A stretch of DNA of 64,000 nt. It comes from Clarkia xantiana subsp. parviflora (lineage: Eukaryota > Streptophyta > Magnoliopsida > Myrtales > Onagraceae). Below the pieces are notes generated by a model. That model saw only the letters and a list, made by a program, of their open reading frames with translations. It was not told the origin of the DNA and made no database searches. Where the stretch lies: positions 42,776,819 to 42,840,818 of the forward strand of contig JAPTYO010000008.1 in NCBI GenBank assembly GCA_036873135.1. Reading direction: 5' to 3'. How positions within the stretch are numbered: position 1 is the first letter of the stretch; each line of letters opens with the position of its first letter. Made by a program: the position numbers and the translations under genes. Positions 22,788-34,374 of the stretch are shown here, one piece after another.

Positions 22788-23067
22788 GGCTCGGCCAAAA
22801 ACACCAAAAACTAGGGCAAGTGGTCAAATTTCAAGATCAAATCATTCAAAGATCAAGAATCCAAAGTTTGAATTTGATAAAAGTCTTATTTTTCTTGAAG
22901 ATCACGAACATCAAACTTTACCAAGAACATCATGAAGGAACATGGCAAGTTCCGAAATTTTAACATAAAATCAAAAAATTTAAAACTTTAAAACCTTTTA
23001 AATCTTCGGCCATGTTTAAGAAAACCAAGAACACCAATTTTATCAAAAACAAGAACTCCCTAACAAA
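22788..23067 (-). other. Interior of copia element K2 next to its PBS
   Basis: On the minus strand this is the leader after the primer-binding site. It has an ATGGCCGAAG context near 23015 but no extended gag frame. It joins 12577 and below once element B is removed. Confidence 0.55.
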
Positions 23068-23080
23068 GGCTCTGATACCA
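23068..23080 (-). promoter_or_regulatory. K2 primer-binding site (initiator-Met type)
   Basis: The minus strand reads TGGTATCAGAGCC, the initiator-methionine tRNA primer site commonly used by plant Ty1/copia elements. It lies directly after the K2 LTR. Confidence 0.85.
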
Positions 23081-23082
23081 CT

Positions 23083-23661
23083 ATAGGATTTAGGGGATTA
23101 ATACTACGGAAACAAAATCCTAGATACGTGCATGGTAACTAATACACAGCGGAATAAGGTGCGCATACCTATAATGTTTCTTGTAGCCCAGGACCGTTGA
23201 GTGGAGTTCTCGATCCGCCGGACGGTTCCTGTAGAGGTTCCTGTTAGAGAAGACCTACGCGGATTATACCTCACGGCAAAGCCTCAGTCGATTCTTCGCG
23301 GGATGGATCTCTAGGAGTAAATTGCTCGACACAATTTGGCACCTCCTGGATGTTGCTAGTGGTTCGGCCGAAACTTAGACGAATAGGGAGGAGGGTTTTC
23401 TTTTAATCTCACCACTTAGGAAGAGAGGAATATCTTTTTAAGAAAACCTCCTAGGACTCCCTATTTATAAGAGGAGCAAAGTGGACAAAAGTCCACTTTA
23501 CCCGTCATCAAAGTCGGCCGGCCATGTTAGGAGGGAGGCCCAATTTTGGGCATCTCATGTCAATTGGAATTTTAGGCATCTCATGTCAATTGGGATTTTA
23601 GGCCTAGCCCAAAATCTCTAATATGACATTACCTAATTTCTTAGGTACATAGACTTTATTA
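23083..23661 (-). repeat. K2: copia 5' LTR, minus orientation (main part)
   Basis: Homologous to K1 in reverse. The LTR is split by element G at the ATAGG duplication, and its first 37 bp lie at 31687-31723 (minus strand TGTTAGCATTTGG...). A TATA box (CTTATAAATAGGG on the minus strand) lies near 23461-23473. A duplicated TCTCATGTCAATTGG segment lies at 23552-23594. Confidence 0.82.
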
Positions 23662-23666
23662 ATAGG
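23662..23666. repeat. Target site duplication of element G (ATAGG), left
   Basis: ATAGG directly before the LTR start TGTAAGC; matches 31682-31686. Confidence 0.92.
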
Positions 23667-25067
23667 TGTAAGCACCTAATTTTGGTACGCGCGACACATA
23701 TGTAACACGTTAAAAATGTTATGTGTAACGCGTTTAAAAAAGGGAAATATCTGATAATGGAAGGTCACGGAGTTGCCAAAAATAGGTTTAGCTCAAATTA
23801 GGATAATATATATGCACTAAATATTATGTAATTCAGAAAATATATAATATATATTTATGGCAATGTTCATAAAAATATATTGTGTAATTTTCGGATTTAT
23901 TGTGTATATTAGAGCAAATATGTTGTTTTCCTAATATTAGGGTGTAGACTAGCTATAAAAGAATCCCTTGTCAATGTAAAAGGACACAAAAAATTAAGAC
24001 CAGAATAAAATATTATTATTTGTGAAAATCCGTGCAAAATATATTTTATCTCTCCCTTGCAGCACTCTCTTTCCCGTCTGAAGTCCGGTCACCGGAGCTC
24101 CGGCCGACTCTGCCTGCTGCTGCCCATAAACACCGGAATCGCGCCGCTCGCCAGCCCTGCTCCGGTCTGACCGAGTTACCGCCCTCTGCCGCGCTGCACT
24201 GCCCATCCAGAACTACCGCTGCTGCTGTTAATTCCGGCAGCCAATCTGTTCTCTGCTCGTCCGCCGGAGCTGTGTATGCTGCCTAGCCGTGGTCCACTAC
24301 GACGGAAGGGAGTAAGCCACCATCATCCGCCGCCAGTTCCCGTCGTCCGCCGCCCGTCCCCGTCATCTGCTCGTCCCTGCCGTTCCAGAGCCACACCCTG
24401 TCGGAGCCCTGCTGCTGGCTGCTGGTCTAAAGGTGAGTTTCTTTTTTTCTTTTTTCTTTTTTTTATCCCGCTGCTATTTAAGTTTTTTTTTAAACTAATT
24501 ATTTATTGTTATTATTATTATTATTCTTTAATTTTTCTATTTTATTATTATTATGCCATGTTAATTAATTAGTTTAGAAGTAAATTAATTAGATAGTGTG
24601 TTTTAGGTAAATATGTATATAATATGTAATTACCAATTTGTATCGTGGTTTTAAGCATGTTTAGTTTAGTTTTATTTAGATTTTATCTCAATTAGGTAGG
24701 AGTTTTGATCTTTAATGAGTTTTTTTTTAGCTTAGGTTTATCGCTAATAATAATTGGTACATAAAAATTAGTTTAATTTCGATATCATTAAATTAATTTG
24801 TCGTAAAAGCATGTTTAAATTTTTGAATTGGCAAATAGGTTAATTAAGTACTGAAAGGGCGTAGTTAAAAATTATATTTTTAATTCGTAATAGAACCCCA
24901 GAATCCAAATTTCTGATCGTAGACCAATTTTAAACCTAGGTATTTAATTCATTATTTATCTAGGTAATTTAGGATTCTAGTTAGCCTAATAATTAACTAG
25001 TGGGGACTCTTTAAAATTTTCACGCCTTCAAAACGTAATCGCCTTAGGTCGGATTTTAGGTCCGACA
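23667..25067 (+). repeat. Element G 5' LTR (1401 bp)
   Basis: TGTAAGCACC...GTCCGACA. TATA box GCTATAAAAG near 23952-23961. It contains a GC-rich transcribed-looking block (24050-24430), a strong splice donor AAAG|GTGAGT at 24433, and then a T-rich, intron-like stretch with ATT repeats (24500-24555). Confidence 0.93.
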
Positions 25068-26139
25068 ATTTGGCGACTCTGCTGGGGACAACATAGAGGG
25101 TTCGGGCTTTGTATATTTTCTTATTTGCCATTTTTTAGTGTATCTGTGTATAACTCTGTTATTCTAACTTTGGGTTTTTATGTGGTAGGTGCGGAACTTT
25201 TTATTTTACTAACTTATGTTTCTTTGTTGAACCCGCACACACACCACTTTAGTGTAATTTCCAAAACGTCTAAAACCCAGGGCGACAAGGAACCCCGGAG
25301 GTTTAGTACGGTACGATCGGAGCAGCTGGGCCGCCGGTACGGCTCGGAAAAACTCTACTCGCTAGTGAAGGTCCTATGATACCTATGATGGGGTGAGGAA
25401 ACCACCTTGTCGGGAACCTATCAGGGGAGCCTACCTTTTAGAACAAAGCAAAAACACACACCTGAAACTTCGATCCTGCCTCTATGCGTACTCGCGTGTG
25501 TTCTTTTTTCTAATTGTTCTCCACCCCTATAATTTTTCATGTATAGAACATGGGTCTCGATGTAATCATTATTTTTTTTTGTACTATATGTAACTGTACA
25601 ACGCATATTAATGGAAATTTACGTTACAAGAATGCATCATATTTTCTCAAAAAATGTGTCATTCAAATCGTCGTTTCTAAAACGCTTTACACAACATTTT
25701 CGGTAAGAATGGAACGACTGCTTAATTTCACTCATATCAAGGCCCTTCAATTTTCCCAAGGTTGACGTTGACCAGATTCAGACCAGCATGATGGACGCAA
25801 AACGAGACTATTAAAGAAATACCGCGTAGTGTGGAGTGCTGCAATTGTTCGACAATGGAAATAGAAACGTCAGAGTTAAGTGCTCGCTCCAAAATCCGAA
25901 CAAGTGAAAAAAATTGAATCCATTTTGAAAAACCTTGTTGCATTACCTTCGCTCGGATTATGGGGCAAGCACTCAATATGTTTTGACCAAGTTTCGTAGT
26001 TGTGTAAAACGTCTTAGAAACATATTTTAGTTACAAAACATTTTTTCAAAGATGTTGAGTGGAATGACACATTACTTTGAAAACAAACATGCATGATATC
26101 ATGTGTTCCTTATTCTGATTATCCCATTTTTCGCTGCAG
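24433..26139 (+). other. Candidate 5' UTR intron of element G
   Basis: The donor GTGAGT at 24433 follows a GC-rich block and opens a T/AT-rich stretch. A good acceptor (CCATTTTTCGCTGCAG, ending 26139) lies 33 bp before the gag ATG. Splicing would remove the LTR end and the PBS, leaving a short leader joined to gag. This is inference from motifs and composition only. Confidence 0.45.
25070..25087 (+). promoter_or_regulatory. Element G primer-binding site
   Basis: TGGCGACTCTGCTGGGGA two bases after the LTR end ACA. It differs from the TGGCGCCGT type used by B, D, F and H, so G uses a different tRNA primer. Confidence 0.8.
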
Positions 26140-26172
26140 GTATTACTGGCCCTTACGCGACAAACCTCTAAC
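25088..26172 (+). other. Element G leader between PBS and gag
   Basis: No convincing coding sequence; the short ORFs lack family features. Most of it would fall inside the proposed intron. Confidence 0.5.
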
Positions 26173-27645
26173 ATGGAGGACGCTCAGAAGATCCAGCAAC
26201 AAGAGGAACGAATAGCCGAGATCGAGACGGCTAATGCTAAAATGCATCAGGATATGGCATCCATGTCGGCAAACATGGAGCGCATCATGGAACTCCTCGA
26301 GGCTTGATCAACCATCAATACTCTAAAACCGGCCTTGCTGACAGAGACCTCGAGTCCAGAATCCTCCACAACACCTGTGGCGAATACAAGACATACAAAG
26401 TCATCTACCACCGTGCTTCCCGATGCCACGGTGGGCCCTCCTCATGACCAACCCCCTGTTTTGGTCATTCCTGATCAATCCGCATCAAAGCCGCATATCC
26501 TTCCAAAACCGACGGTAATGTATGGGCATGTTAACCAGGGAGGTGCAATCGGCACAAATGCAGTCACATCATCACTTGTCATTGAATCCGAAGAGGATCG
26601 CCGCTTGAAGAAAATGGAGGAAGAGATGAAGGTTTTGTCCGGACTTGAGCAGTATGGAGGCATTGGTTACTCCGACCTATGCCTTTTCCCCGACATGTCA
26701 AGACCAGAGAAGTTCAAAATCCCCGACTTTGAGAAGTATGATGGCACCGGTAATCCCATTGTCCACTTGCGAATTTACCTCACAAAGATGGCCCCTTACC
26801 AGAAGTATGAGAAATTCTTAATCCAGACATTCCAGGAAAGCTTGAAGGGAGCGGCTTTGGTTTGGTTCGTCAACTTGAAAGCCGGTGACATTTCTACGTG
26901 GGAAGAGATGGCTAACGCTTTCTTTCGCCAGTATAAGTTCAACTTGGATACAGCTCCGACCCACATAGACCACCAAAGCATGGAGATGGAAGGGGGACAA
27001 TCATTTAGAAGCTATATGCAGGCTTGGAGAGAGAAGGCCGCTGGAGTTCGACCACCACTGGAAGACGCAGAAGCGGTGTCCATGTTCATCGGCACTCTTA
27101 AAGGGGCATATTACTCCCATTTGTTAGGGCATGTTTCAGCCAACTTCGCTAATTTGGTGAAATCTGGAGAAATGGTAGAGCATGGCATTCGAACTGGAAA
27201 ACTTGAAGACCCCTTCAGGAGTCAACAAGAGGATAGAACAAAAAAGGGAGGCTCCAAGAACTGGTCATCCAAAGACGCAACGGTAGGTGCAGTCTACCAG
27301 ACACAAGCTCCGCAAACCCCCGCTGTGGGTGGACCTGAAAACCAGACTATGAACAAGATGCGGGAGTCTAGGAAATTCACACCTTTACCAGTATCGGCCG
27401 CCGAAGTATATCAGAAAGCACTTGCTCAGGGTCTTATTGGTCCTGAGGTTTGGAAGACTACTTCAAGGATACCCAACAATGATCCAAACTCAAAGTGTGA
27501 GTTTCACATGGGGATATTTGGTCACTCAACTGAGGAATGCTCACGTTTGAGGCATAGGATCCAGGATCTCATTGACCATAAGCTTTTGATTCTTAACGCA
27601 GTTCCGTCGGCTGACGCCAACACCCCTTCGGCCTCGTCCACATGA
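26173..27645 (+). pseudogene. Element G gag (one in-frame stop)
   Basis: The first ATG after the acceptor, at 26173, opens a coiled-coil-like N-terminus (residues ~1-44, EDAQKIQQQEERIAEIE). It is interrupted by TGA at 26305-26307 and continues in the same frame to 27645. Residues ~165-330 form a Retrotrans_gag-type domain (FKIPDFEKYDGTGNP, LTKMAPYQ, SLKGAALVWFVNL, WEEMANAFFRQYK). A zinc-binding-like motif CEFHMGIFGHSTEEC (Cys-His-His-Cys) lies near 27497, followed by RIQDLIDHKLL. The gag ends without continuing into protease. The TGA is a probable CG-to-TG change. It would be the only protein of this element and may package its RNA into particles made with a helper's pol. Confidence 0.85.
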
Positions 27646-28697
27646 TTTCTCTCGAAAAACCTCTTAGCGCTATATCCGTTCTTTTAGCAATGAATAAACT
27701 TTTCAGTTATGTACTCCATGAGCGGCAAGATCATGAGCCCCGCATAGGAAAGAGGGATATTGTCATGATCTAATCAATATAAATAAATCCCTATATTTGA
27801 GTTTGTTTAATTGGTTTTCTTTTTTTTTAGGAATGATGCAAGTCGATTGACAATTCAGTCTTTTCTTGAGTCGATATTCCTAATAAAACACTCAAAAAAA
27901 ATAAAGTCATGGACTACCAAGCCCATCAAGGCGGCCGATGAAGGATTCAAATCACCCAGTGATCAAAATCTCCATACAGGCGCCTTCCCGAACCAAGCCG
28001 TACATCAATTTTACGGTGATGTCTAAACTGGTCAGTGGCAACCAAATGGAATATCCCGTTCAGATCGAGCACAACCGCCATATGAAAAAAGACGGAACAT
28101 GCAACAGATCCATTCACATATGGAGCAAATTTCCATTAAAGATGTCGGGCACCCAGGTAAGAGAAGTCGTGATCAACTTTCTCCCTGAAATTTGGGTTTT
28201 TTCCTTACTCATTGTGCAGCTCGGATAATCATCCAAATAAAAGCCTCTAAAGAGCACATCTCATGCACGGCCCTTTGCTCGCCAACCATTCTTGTGTCAG
28301 CTGCCGAATTTATCTCGCGCAATATTTGTGCCCCAATGCGGGCTACTCCACATCATCCATGTGTGATCCTCAACCGAGTCATACATTCGTCATGCGGCGA
28401 AGTCTAAACTCGTCAGTGCTAACTGTGGGGCATCCCTAGATGAGATTGAGCAATAGCCGGGGCATTTGAGAAGCCGAGAAAAGAAATCATTGTTGATGTC
28501 ATCCATTGTCGTAGGTTATAATCCAGGGCGTCGACACGGCCAATATATTTTGACTCAATCACCTGAGTCCTTCTCAAGAAGATGTTTTGAATTAAAAATT
28601 TTCAATTTGCCACTAGGGGCATGTACATAATTATTGTTGATTATTTTCATTAAATTTTCTTTTTCGAAAAAAAAGGCAAAAAAATCATTTTCTTTAG
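27646..28697 (+). other. Element G noncoding region downstream of gag
   Basis: No protease or pol homology is visible. Short reading frames lack family motifs. This region replaces pol. Confidence 0.5.
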
Positions 28698-29340
28698 GGT
28701 CACAGCCGCCCTTTAATTGGCTACAGAAAAATAAAGAGAGTGTTCGCGCAATTTTTGTGAGAGCATTGAAGAAATAAAAGGGTCACAGTTGTCCCTAAAT
28801 CAACTACAAATAAAAAGGGTCACAGTGGTCCCTAAAACGACTATAAAGAAAGGGCAACATCCACCCTTTAAATGGCTACAAATAAAAGAGTGACCCCTCG
28901 AACCCTGTGAGGGCGGGAGAATAAAAAGGGCCACAGCCACCCTCCTAACGGCTACAAATAAAAAAGTGACCCCGCGAACCCTGTGAGGGCGGGAGAATAA
29001 AAAGGGCCACAGCCACCCTTAAAATGGCTACGCAAAAAGAGTGATCCCGCGAACCCGGTGAGGGCGGAAAAAAAAAGGGTCACAGTCGTCCCTCTAAATG
29101 GCTACAATCAAAGGAGCGCTCCCGGAACATTGATGAGGGTACTAAGTGAAAGGGTCACAACCACCCTCGAAATGGTTACATACAAAGAGCGTTTCCCGGA
29201 TCAGAGACAAGGAATAAAGGGCCACAGCCACCCCCCAAACAACTACAAATACTCCCGCATCGAGGCGGAAAATAAAGTACGGGTCACAACCACCGTTTAA
29301 TCGGCTACCAAATAAAGAGTGTTTCCGCTAGGTTGAAAAT
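28698..29340 (+). repeat. Degenerate 64-76-bp tandem array in element G
   Basis: The phrase GGGCCACAGCCACCCT...GGCTAC...AAAGAGTGACCCCGCGAACCCTGTGAGGG recurs. Copies start near 28928, 29004, 29077, 29152, 29219 and 29283, and shorter ones near 28699, 28780, 28819 and 28850. Period varies, which indicates an old array. Confidence 0.82.
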
Positions 29341-29435
29341 CCGAAAGGGCGACCTAGGCAAAATCAGGAAATGAGAGGCATGGTTTCAAGTTCAGAAATT
29401 GCAATCATGGCAAAAGGAGAGAAAATAAAAAACCG

Positions 29436-29570
29436 ATGGGCACGGTCGGAAATCTCTCAATCGACCGTGGCCAAATGAGAGAAAAAATAGAAATTCTCAA
29501 AAAAAAAAAAGAGAAGAAGACGGAAAAAGAAAAAAGAAAAAAAGAGAAAGATCCCGCTAACTTGTCGCAC
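29436..29570 (+). repeat. Purine-rich (GAAAA)n tract
   Basis: A nearly pure A/G stretch at about 29474-29555. Low complexity. Confidence 0.6.
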
Positions 29571-29599
29571 CCTGCACAATTTAGGCAAAATTTAGGGAC

Positions 29600-30135
29600 A
29601 AACATACATGCGCAACGCTGAGCTTCTCGAGACCGCCAATAGGGGCACACCGCCAACAGGGGCACCACAGCCAATAGAGGCACGCCAACAGGGGCACTAC
29701 CGCCAACAGGGGCACCATCTCCAATAGAGGCACGCCAACAGGGACACCACACGCCAACAGGGGCACGCCAACGGAGGCACCGCCAACAGGGGCACCGCCG
29801 ACCGAGGCTTTGCTTTCGGCACCGCCAACGGAGGCACTGCCAACAGGGGCGCCGCCGACCGAGGCTTTACTTTTCCGCACGCCACTGGAGGCTTTACTTT
29901 CAGCATCACCAATGGAGGCACCGCCAACAGGGGCACCGCCGACGGAGGTTCTATTTTCTGCACTACCGATGGAGGCACCGCCAATAGGGGCACCGCCGAC
30001 AGAGGTTCTATTTTCTGCACGGCCAATGGAGGCACCACCAACAGGGGCACCGCTGACTGAAGCTTTACTTTTCTGCGCTACCAATGGAGGCACTGTCAAC
30101 AGGGGCACTGCCGGCAGAAGTTTAACTTTTTTTCG
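29600..30135. repeat. 57-bp-type tandem array in element G 3' region
   Basis: Units built from GGCACCGCCAACAGGGGCACCGCC and GAGGTTCTATTTTCTGCAC recur; two clear copies of the latter start at 29945 and 30002 (57 bp). Sub-repeats of CCAACAGGGGCAC fill the left half. All three long ORFs here (185 and 117 residues on minus, 132 on plus) are products of the repeat. Confidence 0.85.
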
Positions 30136-30276
30136 CATCGTTAATAAAGCGAAACACTACCTTGGAGACTTGAAGACGGAAGAAGATATACTTCCTAACA
30201 AAAATTAGTGTTTACTCGTCTTTGGACGAACCCCCTCGAATGCATTCTACGGGAGTCCGTCCAAAGAGGGGCAAAC

Positions 30277-31681
30277 TGTAAACACTTAATTTTGGTACGC
30301 GCGACATGTATGTAACACGTTAAAAATGTTATGAGTAACACGTTTAAAAAAGGGAAGTATCTGATAATGGAAGGTCACGGGGTTGCCAAAAATAGGTTTA
30401 GCTCCAATTAGGATAATATATATGCACTAAATATTATGTAAAATTCAGAAAATATATAATATATATTTATGGCAATGTTCATAAAAATATATTGTGTAAT
30501 TTTCGGATTTATTGTGTATATTAGAGCAAATATGTCTAATATTTGGGTCTAGACTAGCTATAAAAGGACCCCTTGTCAATGTAAAAGGACACAGAAAATT
30601 AAGACCAGAATAAAATATTATTATTTGTGAAAATTCGTGCAAAATTTATTTTTTCTCTCCCTTGCAGCACTCTCTTTCCCGTCTGAAGTCCGGTCACCAG
30701 AGCTCCGGCCGACTCTGCCCGTTGCTGCCCAGAAACACCGGAATCGCGCCGCTCGCCTGCCCTGCTCCGGTCTGACCGAGTTACCGCCCTCTGTCGCGCT
30801 GCTCCGCCCATCCAGAACCACCGCTGCTGCTGTTAATTCCGGCGGCCAATCTGTTCTCTGCTCGTCCGCCGGAGCTGTGTCTGCTGCCTAGCCATGGTCC
30901 ACTGCGACGTAAGGGAGTAAGCCACCATCGTCCGCCGCCCGTTCCCGTCGTCCGCCGCCCGTCCCCGTCATCTGCTCGTCCCTGCCGTTCCAGAGCCACA
31001 CCCTGCCGGAGCCCTGCTACTAGCTGCTGGTCTGGAGGTGAGTTTCTTTTTATCGTTTTTTTTTTTTTTTTTATCCCGCTGTTATTTAAGTTTTTTTTAA
31101 AACTAATTATTTATTGTTATTATTATTATTATTATTATTATTCTTTCATTTTTCTATTTTATTATTATTATGCCATGTTAATTAATTAGTTTAGATGTAA
31201 ATTAATTAGATAGTGTGTTTTAGGTGAATATGTATATAATATGTAATTACCAATTTGTGTCGTGGTTTTAAGCATGTTTAGTTTACTTTTATTTAGATTT
31301 TATCTCAATTAGGTAGGAGTTTTGATGTTTAATAAGTTTTTTTTTAGCTTAGGTTTGTCGTTAATAATAATTGGTGCATAAAAATTAGTTTAATTTCGAT
31401 ATCATTAAATTAATTTGTCGTAAAAGCATGTTTAAATTTTAGAATTGGCAAATAGGTTAATTGTACTGAAAGGGCGTAGTTAAAATTATATTTTTAATTC
31501 GTAATAGAACCCCCGTATCCAAATTTCTGATCGTAGACCAATTTTAAAACTAGGTATTTAATTCATTATTTATCTAGGTAATTTAGGATTCTAGTTAGCC
31601 TAATAATTAACTAGTGGCGACTCTTTAAAATTTTCACGTTTTCAAAACGTAATCGCCTTAGGTCGGATTTTAGGTCCGACA
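30277..31681 (+). repeat. Element G 3' LTR (1405 bp)
   Basis: TGTAAACACTTAAT...GTCCGACA after the polypurine tract AGAGGGGCAAAC. It aligns with the 5' LTR throughout, including TATA (GCTATAAAAG near 30557) and the GTGAGT donor near 31037. Visible differences are scattered substitutions and microsatellite length changes in (ATT)n and poly-T. Confidence 0.93.
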
Positions 31682-31686
31682 ATAGG
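31682..31686. repeat. Target site duplication of element G (ATAGG), right
   Basis: ATAGG directly after the LTR end ACA; matches 23662-23666. Confidence 0.92.
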
Positions 31687-31723
31687 CTTCCAATTACAGC
31701 GGCCCATTGTCCAAATGCTAACA
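31687..31723 (-). repeat. First 37 bp of the K2 LTR, cut off by element G
   Basis: The minus strand begins TGTTAGCATTTGGAC and continues across the ATAGG duplication to 23661. The K1 start TGTAAGCATATGG aligns with it. Confidence 0.75.
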
Positions 31724-31953
31724 AGATCCATCCCGCGAAGAATCGACTGATGCTTTGTTGTGAGGCATAATCCGCGTAGGGCTTCTCTAACAGGAACCTC
31801 TACGGGAACCGTCCGGCAGATCGAGAACTCCCCTTCAACGATCTAAGGTACACAGAAATCTGAGTAGGTACGTGCACTATCTTCCACTGCGTATTAGTTA
31901 CCTAGCACGTATCTTGTTATAGTTTCTGGTGTATCTACCCCTATAATCCGACA
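31724..31953 (+). repeat. K3: truncated copia LTR, plus orientation, 3' part only
   Basis: It begins mid-LTR (AGATCCATCCCGCGAAG) and runs to the terminus AATCCGACA. It aligns with the corresponding halves of K1 and K2. It abuts the start of K2 head to head and, at its right end, the interior of element H. Confidence 0.7.
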
Positions 31954-32776
31954 ATATCTCTTTTTTGATTACATGCAATTATTCAATTATTATTGATATA
32001 ACCATATGTTTGCTCAAATATGCTTGCTTTCTCTAGTGCGATAGGTGTCTCTTGCGGCACCTTTTCTTTCTTATACTTGTTAGTTTCGATCATAGTCATG
32101 TGTTTGGGGATGGCGGAGTACTATTCCTCGTGCTCATGGTTTTCTTGTAATAGCTTTTTATTTGAATCATGCAGACGGCGCCAATGATGGATCAAGCTCG
32201 TCGGGGCTCCAATCTTGGCGGCCTTGCTTCGAATCGTGTTCCCTCGTTCATCGTTTTACGCTCATTCGATCCTTTCCAAGCTTACCTGCACAAAGGGTAA
32301 ACCGGGGGGGTGTCCGGCAACCCCTCTCTGATGCCTAAATGAGAGTTCGGTTTTAGAGAGATAAAGCTAGAGAGAAGTCAGAGCCTCAAGGTCAAAACCA
32401 GAGATCAAGTTATAAATGAAGGGTATAGGGTCCTATTTATAGAGTTTGGGATTTTGGCACAGGAGGGGCGCACATTACGGGTGGGACCCGTGTATAAAAT
32501 ATTACGGATATGCCATGCGCGTAACTCGGGTGTCAATCACCCGAGCGTCAGGGGTCGGACGCGCCGACCCTGTTAACACCGGACTGGTCCTGTATTGCGG
32601 TACCAGACTAGTTCGGTCCCGTTTTTCCGGGCTAGTTCGGTGTTTTTGACACCGGACTAGTCCGGTTCAGGAGGACTAGCACGTATTTTCAAAGGGTCTC
32701 GGCCACTTACTATGTTCGGGTCGATGGTGCGACCATGTCGAGCCTTACTGAGGTCCAATCGGGTGTATATCCATCA
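31954..32776 (-). mobile_element. Element H: Tat-like 5' LTR with PBS and short interior, minus strand
   Basis: On the minus strand the LTR runs 32776-32185 (starts TGATGGATATACACC, ends TTGATCCATCA). It is followed by a PBS (TGGCGCCGTCTG, 32183-32172) and 220 bp of leader, cut at 31954 by the K3 terminus. TATA box CTATAAATAGG near 32442-32432. A poly-C tract and a CTTTGTGCAGG segment near 32287-32310 parallel the A and B LTRs. The remainder of the element is not in the window. The bases after 32776 (ACACG) would be its target duplication. Confidence 0.8.
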
Positions 32777-32944
32777 ACACGTGTCGCGTGTGTTCCAACA
32801 TTAGGTGTTTACACACGGTGTAAGTATATATATGATTATAGAAAATAAAAATATTTAAATACATATTATTTTGGTCATCAAATATTTTAATTTACATACA
32901 CACAGTTTTTTTAACTTTTTAATTTCTTACATAAAATAGTATGG

Positions 32945-32948
<4 letters not shown>

Positions 32949-33010
<62 letters not shown>
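32949..33010. repeat. (TA)n microsatellite, about 31 units
   Basis: An uninterrupted TA dinucleotide run of about 62 bp. Confidence 0.95.
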
Positions 33011-33012
<2 letters not shown>

Positions 33013-33172
33013 TTTTTTTAACTTAGCATGCTTTGGCCTTATATGTATATACACATTATAATACTATATTTGACAAATGTATGCACATAAATCTACTTCA
33101 ACTCATTTTACTCTTAGAACATTTTATATGCTAAATTCTATTAAATTCTATTTTTTCATGGTAAAAACTCTA

Positions 33173-33340
33173 TCTATATATAATATAATCATCTCAATGT
33201 TTTCAATACATTGTTGACAAATAAGCTTTTTATTTCATTTTCTCTCACTTAAGTGTTAAAAAAACACAATGTGATTAGTCCATGTCAAATGTAATGAAAT
33301 TACATTCATAACAATATTCTCTCACATCCACGTGTAAGTC
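33173..33340 (+). mobile_element. Candidate Helitron 5' terminus 1
   Basis: Follows A|TC context: TCTATATATAATATAATC, then a stretch containing GTTGACAAATAAG, TTCTCTCACTTAAGTG and GATTAGTCCATGTCAAAT. The sequence at 34375 parallels it in order and wording, as expected for related 5' ends. No second feature proves it. Confidence 0.4.
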
Positions 33341-34374
33341 TAGATGTAAGGCAAAGCCTCTAATGCATTCTCACAATCAGTTACACTCAAAAAATAGTTA
33401 AATTAAATTGACACCCTAATTAAGCCTAAAATTAGCACCCTAACAATAAAAAACTACAAAATTTTCACATTACTTTGAATGTTTACTAAAATGGGATAAA
33501 ATAAACACTAAAAGTGAAAACATAAAACATTATATTAAACATTTGCACAAATTAAAATTAGCTTCATAAGTTTTAAAACAATTTTTTTTTTTGTTAAATA
33601 CATATAATATAAATAACAGAAAAATGATAATAAAAAAATTGATTAAACTAGCAAAAAAATTTATTAAAATAAATATAATATAAATATTAGAAAAAAGAAA
33701 TGATAATAAACAAAATAATTAAATTTGTTACTAAAGTAAAAAAAAAAAGTTAGAGTATTTTAATATTCGATAGTAGATATATTTTTCAGCTAATTTAATA
33801 ATAAATAAGTATGTATAAATTAGTTTCATAAATATAAATAAAAAGTTAAATAAATTAATATTCATATAAATAATAAATAATAAAGTAAGAAAATTACAAT
33901 GACTAAACTATGGAGAGTATATTATCTAGATGGTATAATTATAAATAATCATAATTTGTTTCAATATAAATAACAGAAAAATGGAAAAATCACTTGTTAA
34001 AAATAGATTGAATTAAAAAAATGATTAAATTAAATAAAAAAATTACAATACCTTCATAAAGTGTGATCGGGAATTACTAATAAAACAAATAAAATGAAGT
34101 CTTTTAAAACTTCAAAAGCGTTACAATAAGAAGAACATCAAAGTGTTTGGTATAAAATTACAATATATAAAAATATCATAACATAATGAGAACTTTCATG
34201 AGAAAAGAATCGAGGTAGAACCATTGTAGTATCGACGACTGTTCATTGGAGAAGAAATCAAACGCTTCATCCCCCACCGAAGAAATTGTGCTCATCCATC
34301 TTCACAAACATTTGTGGTTGAAAAATCACAATTATAATCGAACATCGATTTCTAAATAAAAGAGGAAGCACCAA

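Larger units (their letters stand above)
23667..31681 (+). mobile_element. Element G: gag-only non-autonomous Ty3/gypsy element with 1.4-kb LTRs
   Basis: 8.0 kb between perfect ATAGG duplications. Layout: 5' LTR 23667-25067, PBS from 25070 (TGGCGACTCTGCTGGGGA), a leader of about 1.1 kb, gag 26173-27645, 2.6 kb of noncoding sequence with two degenerate tandem arrays, a polypurine tract (AGAGGGGCAAAC) and 3' LTR 30277-31681. No protease, RT or integrase was found. The gag C-terminus (CEFHMGIFGHSTEEC ... RIQDLIDHK) resembles Ogre/Tat-type gag. It inserted into the K2 LTR. Confidence 0.92.

Noticed and set aside
24032..24286. 84-codon ORF found in both LTRs of element G (also 30637-30891)
   Set aside because: It begins with GTG, has no ATG, and most differences between the two copies change the amino acid. 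This is not the pattern of a selected protein.
29581..30138. 185-residue minus-strand ORF and overlapping 117- and 132-residue ORFs
   Set aside because: All are translations of a GGCACCGCC-type tandem repeat in different frames. Composition is low complexity and no family features are visible.
32949..33010. TA-run as a transposon target or end
   Set aside because: No inverted repeats or duplications at its edges. A simple microsatellite.
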